Of a stretch of 64,000 bases of DNA, positions 61,123-64,000 are shown in pieces; within the stretch, counting starts at the first letter, position 1, and every line of letters begins with the position of its first letter. The notes under the pieces are model-generated. The model did no database searches. It was not told the origin of the DNA and saw only the letters and a program-made list of their open reading frames with translations. The position numbers and the translations under genes were made by a program. The stretch covers positions 1,550,001 through 1,614,000 of the forward strand of contig NZ_CP126267.1 in the NCBI RefSeq assembly GCF_001864935.2. Direction: 5' to 3'. This DNA comes from Curtobacterium sp. MCBA15_012. Its GTDB lineage: Bacteria; Actinomycetota; Actinomycetes; Actinomycetales; Microbacteriaceae.

Positions 61123-62340
61123 GTGACGACGGAGCGCGCAGGGACCGGTTCGACGGCCACCACCGGGGCCGCCCTGCCCCCGATCGTCCCGCTCGCCCTC
61201 ATCGTCGGGGTCTCGCCGTTCGCGACCGACATGTACATCCCGGCGCTGCCGGCGATCGCACGCGAACTCGGCACGACTCCGGGCGCCGTGCAGCTGTCGC
61301 TGACCGCGTTCCTGGTGGCGTTCGCCGTCGGCCAGCTCCTCGCCGGTCCGGTCAGCGACGGCATCGGCCGCCGCCCGCTGCTGCTCGTCGGGACGGTCGG
61401 GTTCGCGCTCGCCTCGGTCGGGTGCGCCGTCGCCCCCGACGTCGGGACGCTGGTCGCCGCGCGCGTGGTCCAGGGCCTGGCAGGGGCCGCGGGTGCCGTC
61501 GCCGGGCGGGCGATGGTGTCCGACACGACGACCGGCGCGCGGACCGCCCGCGTGTTCGGCACCCTGGCGGCGATCAACGCCCTCGGCCCGGTCGTCGCAC
61601 CGCTGGCCGGGGGAGCGGTGCTGACGGTGTCGACCTGGCGGGCGATGTTCGTGGTGCTCGCCGCGCTCGGGGTCGTGTTCGCGGTCGCCGTGGTCCTGCG
61701 CTTCCGGGAGACGCTCCCGCGGTCGGCCCGGGGCGGGACGGGGTTCCGCGCGAACGGTCGACGCATCCGCGACCTGCTGGCGATCGGGAGGTTCCGCGCC
61801 TACGTGCTGACGGGGGTGCTGTCCACCATGGGCTTCTTCGCGTACATCGCCACGAGCTCGTTCGTGTTCCAGCAGCAGTTCGGCTTCAGCGAGCAGCGCT
61901 ACACGCTCGTGTTCGCCACGAACGCGACGGCGATGGTGGTGACGACCCTGGTGTTCCGCCGCGTCGTCGGCCGGTTCTCCGAGGACGCGCTGCTCACCAC
62001 CGGCCTGCTCGTCGGCGCGGTCGGCAGCTCGGTCGTGCTCGTCGCGGCGTCGACCGGTGCCGGACCGGTGCCCGTGTGGTGCGGTCTCGCCGTGGTGACC
62101 GGCGCCTGGGGGTTCGTGCTGCCCGCCGCGATGACGAGGACCCAGCACGTCGGGGCCGCGCACCCCGGGACCGCGGCGGCGCTCCAGGGCGGGCTGACGT
62201 TCGGACTCGGCGGGCTCGGCACCCCGCTCGCGGGCGCGCTCGGCGGGACGGCACTCGCGATGGGCGGCGTGATGGCGGTGCTCATCACGGCCGCGCTCGT
62301 CGTCCAGGTCCTCGCCACGCGGAGGAACCGTACCGGCTGA
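61123..62340 (+). CDS. MFS drug resistance transporter, Bcr/CflA type
   Basis: 405 residues from the GTG seven bases after TACCGT; an ATG at 61102 is the alternative. Twelve helices. FATDMYIPALPAIARELGT and AFAVGQLLAGPVSDGIGRRPLLLVG (DHA1 motif A) are signatures of Bcr/CflA multidrug exporters, H+-antiporters for drugs such as bicyclomycin, or for cysteine. No regulator adjoins. Its stop is 56 nt from the STAS gene, which has its own ribosome-binding site. Confidence 0.88.
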   Translation: MTTERAGTGSTATTGAALPPIVPLALIVGVSPFATDMYIPALPAIARELGTTPGAVQLSLTAFLVAFAVGQLLAGPVSDGIGRRPLLLVGTVGFALASVGCAVAPDVGTLVAARVVQGLAGAAGAVAGRAMVSDTTTGARTARVFGTLAAINALGPVVAPLAGGAVLTVSTWRAMFVVLAALGVVFAVAVVLRFRETLPRSARGGTGFRANGRRIRDLLAIGRFRAYVLTGVLSTMGFFAYIATSSFVFQQQFGFSEQRYTLVFATNATAMVVTTLVFRRVVGRFSEDALLTTGLLVGAVGSSVVLVAASTGAGPVPVWCGLAVVTGAWGFVLPAAMTRTQHVGAAHPGTAAALQGGLTFGLGGLGTPLAGALGGTALAMGGVMAVLITAALVVQVLATRRNRTG

Positions 62341-62396
62341 CGGCACCGACCCGGTAGGTTGCTGGGTGCACCGACACTGATCAGGAGGGCGGCTGC

Positions 62397-62735
62397 ATGG
62401 ACATCCAGGTACACGAGGTCTCGTCGGACACGGCGGTGCTGGAGTGCAGCGGCCGGCTCAACATGGTGAGCGCGGGGACGTTCCGCGAGACCGTCGCGAC
62501 AGTGGTCGACGGTGGGCGCGCTCGGCTCGTCGTCGAACTGTCCGGCGTCGAGTTCATGGACTCCTCCGGCCTCGGCGCCCTGGTCGGCTGCCTGAAGACC
62601 GCGCGACAGGCCGGCGGTGACCTGCGCATCGCGGCACCTTCCGAGCAGGTGCAGATGGTGCTCAAGCTCTCGAACATCGACAAGATCCTGCGGACGTACC
62701 CGGACGGGGACGTCGCGGTGACGAACTGGGGATGA
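62397..62735 (+). CDS. STAS-domain anti-sigma factor antagonist
   Basis: 112 residues; GGAGGGCGGCTGC before the ATG. ECSGRLNMVSAGTFRETV and FMDSSGLGALVGCLKTARQAGG make a complete STAS domain with the phosphorylatable Ser in the DSSG loop. It works in partner switching: unphosphorylated it binds the anti-sigma kinase and frees a sigma factor. Overlaps the kinase gene by ATGA. The sigma factor is not in this operon. Confidence 0.9.
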   Translation: MDIQVHEVSSDTAVLECSGRLNMVSAGTFRETVATVVDGGRARLVVELSGVEFMDSSGLGALVGCLKTARQAGGDLRIAAPSEQVQMVLKLSNIDKILRTYPDGDVAVTNWG

Positions 62736-63145
62736 GCCCCGTCATGGGCGGCCACGTGCTCGACCTCGCCTGCCCGCCGGACGACGTCACGGCGGTGCAC
62801 ACGTTCCTCGAGTCCGTGTGGGACCGCGAGCCCGACGTGTCCGTCGAGGACCGGATGGCCCTCGAGCTGGCGCTGGTCGAACTCGCCTCGAACGTGATCG
62901 AGCACGGCGCCGGCGGACGCCCGGTCTCCTGTTCGCTCCGCCTCGACGTCGGGGCGGACGACGTGCGGGTGCTGCTCACCGACGACGGGGTGCCGGTTCC
63001 GGTCGACCCCGCGAAGGCGCACCTGCCCGAGGGGCTCGCCGAGAGCGGCCGCGGGCTCGCGCTCGTGCAGATGGTCGTCGAGGACCTCCGCTACGAGCGT
63101 GTCGGCGACGGGAACCGCTGGACCGCGCACCGCGGCCGGCACTGA
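62732..63145 (+). CDS. anti-sigma factor serine kinase (HATPase, RsbW/SpoIIAB-like)
   Basis: 137 residues. GHKL ATPase boxes: ELALVELASNVIEHGAG (N box), VLLTDDGVPV (G1) and LAESGRGLALVQMVVEDL (G2). Kinases of this type phosphorylate the STAS partner and hold a sigma factor when the STAS protein is phosphorylated. Coupled to the STAS gene. The SpoIIE-type phosphatase at 35 kb could complete the switch. Confidence 0.9.
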   Translation: MSPVMGGHVLDLACPPDDVTAVHTFLESVWDREPDVSVEDRMALELALVELASNVIEHGAGGRPVSCSLRLDVGADDVRVLLTDDGVPVPVDPAKAHLPEGLAESGRGLALVQMVVEDLRYERVGDGNRWTAHRGRH

Positions 63146-63275
63146 CCCCTGCCCGGTACCGCTCGTCACCCGAGCGGGGGCGGCGGTCATCCACTTCCCG
63201 CACGGCGGGAGACGGTCCACGCACGCTGGACGGACACGCCGGACACCGCCCGTGCCGGGTGGGACGCTCCCCCTG

Positions 63276-64000
63276 ATGACCATGCAGACCCCCGCCGACC
63301 CACGGACGCGCTTCGAGACGGCGGGCACCGACCTCGGTGACGCCCTCGACACGTTCGGACGGGCGTACGACGGCTCCGGGTTCGTCGGGTCGCGCACCGA
63401 ACGTCCGTTCTCGTACCGGTTCCGGGTGGTCGGCGACCAGACGATGTCGTTCCGCTCGACGCTGTTCGACGCGCGTGCCGCCGGAGAGGCCGGCACCGAC
63501 GACGAGTACGTCGTGATGTGGACCTCGCAGGGCGGTGGCACGATCACGGCCGGCGGCGAGGAGGTCAGCTACGCGCCGGGCACACCCGTCGTGTTCCCGA
63601 CCGAGGGGTCCTTCCGCTTCGAGCTCCAGGACGTCCGCGAGAGCCTGGTGCACTTCGACCGGGGCTACCTCGAGGGCATCGCGGCCGAGCTCGGACAGAC
63701 CACCCCGGGTCCGCTCGTGTTCGACCACGCGCAGACCCCGCGGGCCGAGGACCTCCGCGCCTGGAACGCCCAGGTGCGTCGGGCCGCGCAGACCGTGCTC
63801 GGGTCGGCACCGGTGTCGCCGATCGCGATGGCCGAGACCGCACGCGACACCGCCCTCGCGATGCTCCGCACGTTCCCGCACCGCCAGCTCGCCCCGACGG
63901 CACCCGTGCCCGAGGGAGCGAGCAGCCGTGTGCGCGAGGCGATCGAGTTCCTGCACGCCTTCGCGCACACGCCGATCACGACGACCGACGTCGCCGAGCA
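63276..64000 (+). CDS. AraC-family regulator, 3' end outside the window
   Basis: Open to the window end (about 241 residues seen). The N-terminal ~190 residues form an AraC_binding_2-like sensor domain (FRVVGDQTMSFRSTLFDAR, VVMWTSQGGGTITAGGEEV, GTPVVFPTEGSFRFELQD, VHFDRGYLEGIAAEL); VREAIEFLHAFAHTPITTTDVAE is the start of the AraC DNA-binding domain. The rest lies beyond the edge. Two possible starts, ATG 63276 and ATG 63282; the first is given. Ligand unknown. Confidence 0.8.
   Translation, partial: MTMQTPADPRTRFETAGTDLGDALDTFGRAYDGSGFVGSRTERPFSYRFRVVGDQTMSFRSTLFDARAAGEAGTDDEYVVMWTSQGGGTITAGGEEVSYAPGTPVVFPTEGSFRFELQDVRESLVHFDRGYLEGIAAELGQTTPGPLVFDHAQTPRAEDLRAWNAQVRRAAQTVLGSAPVSPIAMAETARDTALAMLRTFPHRQLAPTAPVPEGASSRVREAIEFLHAFAHTPITTTDVAE

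Overview
The window is very GC-rich and densely coded on both strands. Most gene ends overlap the next start by four bases (GTGA or ATGA), and several starts sit 6-7 nt behind a TANNNT box, as expected for leaderless actinobacterial transcripts. Gene content points to a high-GC actinobacterium, most likely Microbacteriaceae and possibly Curtobacterium: urea carboxylase and allophanate hydrolase, LAxTG sorting signal, NtaA/MsnO8-type flavin oxidoreductases, a DtxR-type iron box. The genus is an inference; no rRNA lies in the window.

Layout. 1-8 kb: hydrolase end, aldo/keto reductase, amino acid permease, ECF sigma factor with a coupled membrane protein, acyl-CoA synthetase. 8-13 kb: MarR regulator next to two tiny coupled genes behind a candidate operator, FadD-like ligase, tRNA-Val(TAC), surface-anchored histidine acid phosphatase. 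13-17 kb: small accessory genes including a 46-aa cysteine/histidine protein, a Sua5/YrdC-like protein and a secreted protein. 17-26 kb: nitrogen module of BioY biotin importer, NCS1 transporter, GntR regulator, biotin-dependent urea carboxylase and allophanate hydrolase. 26-39 kb: dehydrogenases, TetR regulators, acetoacetate decarboxylase divergent from a 3-hydroxyacyl-CoA dehydrogenase, a katG remnant, GH16 glucanase, SpoIIE-type phosphatase.

40.4-41.9 kb is the most interesting stretch: a retron-type reverse transcriptase (YADD, LPQGAPTSP and VTG motifs, Mx162-like architecture). It is preceded by a 163-nt non-coding interval bounded by two 18-nt arms that pair at 17 of 18 positions and contain short hairpins between them. 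This is the layout of a retron msr-msd locus, here with no recognisable effector beside it.

42-50 kb: AhpD-like protein, three coupled luciferase-like oxidoreductases, and a convergent polar amino acid-type ABC importer whose permease is fused to a GNAT acetyltransferase. 50-56 kb: RES/Xre toxin-antitoxin pair, an endonuclease-like protein, an alpha/beta hydrolase fused to a GMC small-subunit domain with its GMC oxidoreductase, a GIY-YIG-like protein. 56-64 kb: iron-regulated siderophore-interacting protein and heme oxygenase-like protein around a shared iron box, PEP carboxylase, MFS drug exporter, STAS/anti-sigma kinase pair, truncated AraC regulator.

A family of near-perfect palindromes with arms starting GACGGACGGGAGGC sits at five convergent gene ends and once after ppc. 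Stem bases co-vary between copies, so they look like a dispersed bidirectional terminator family.
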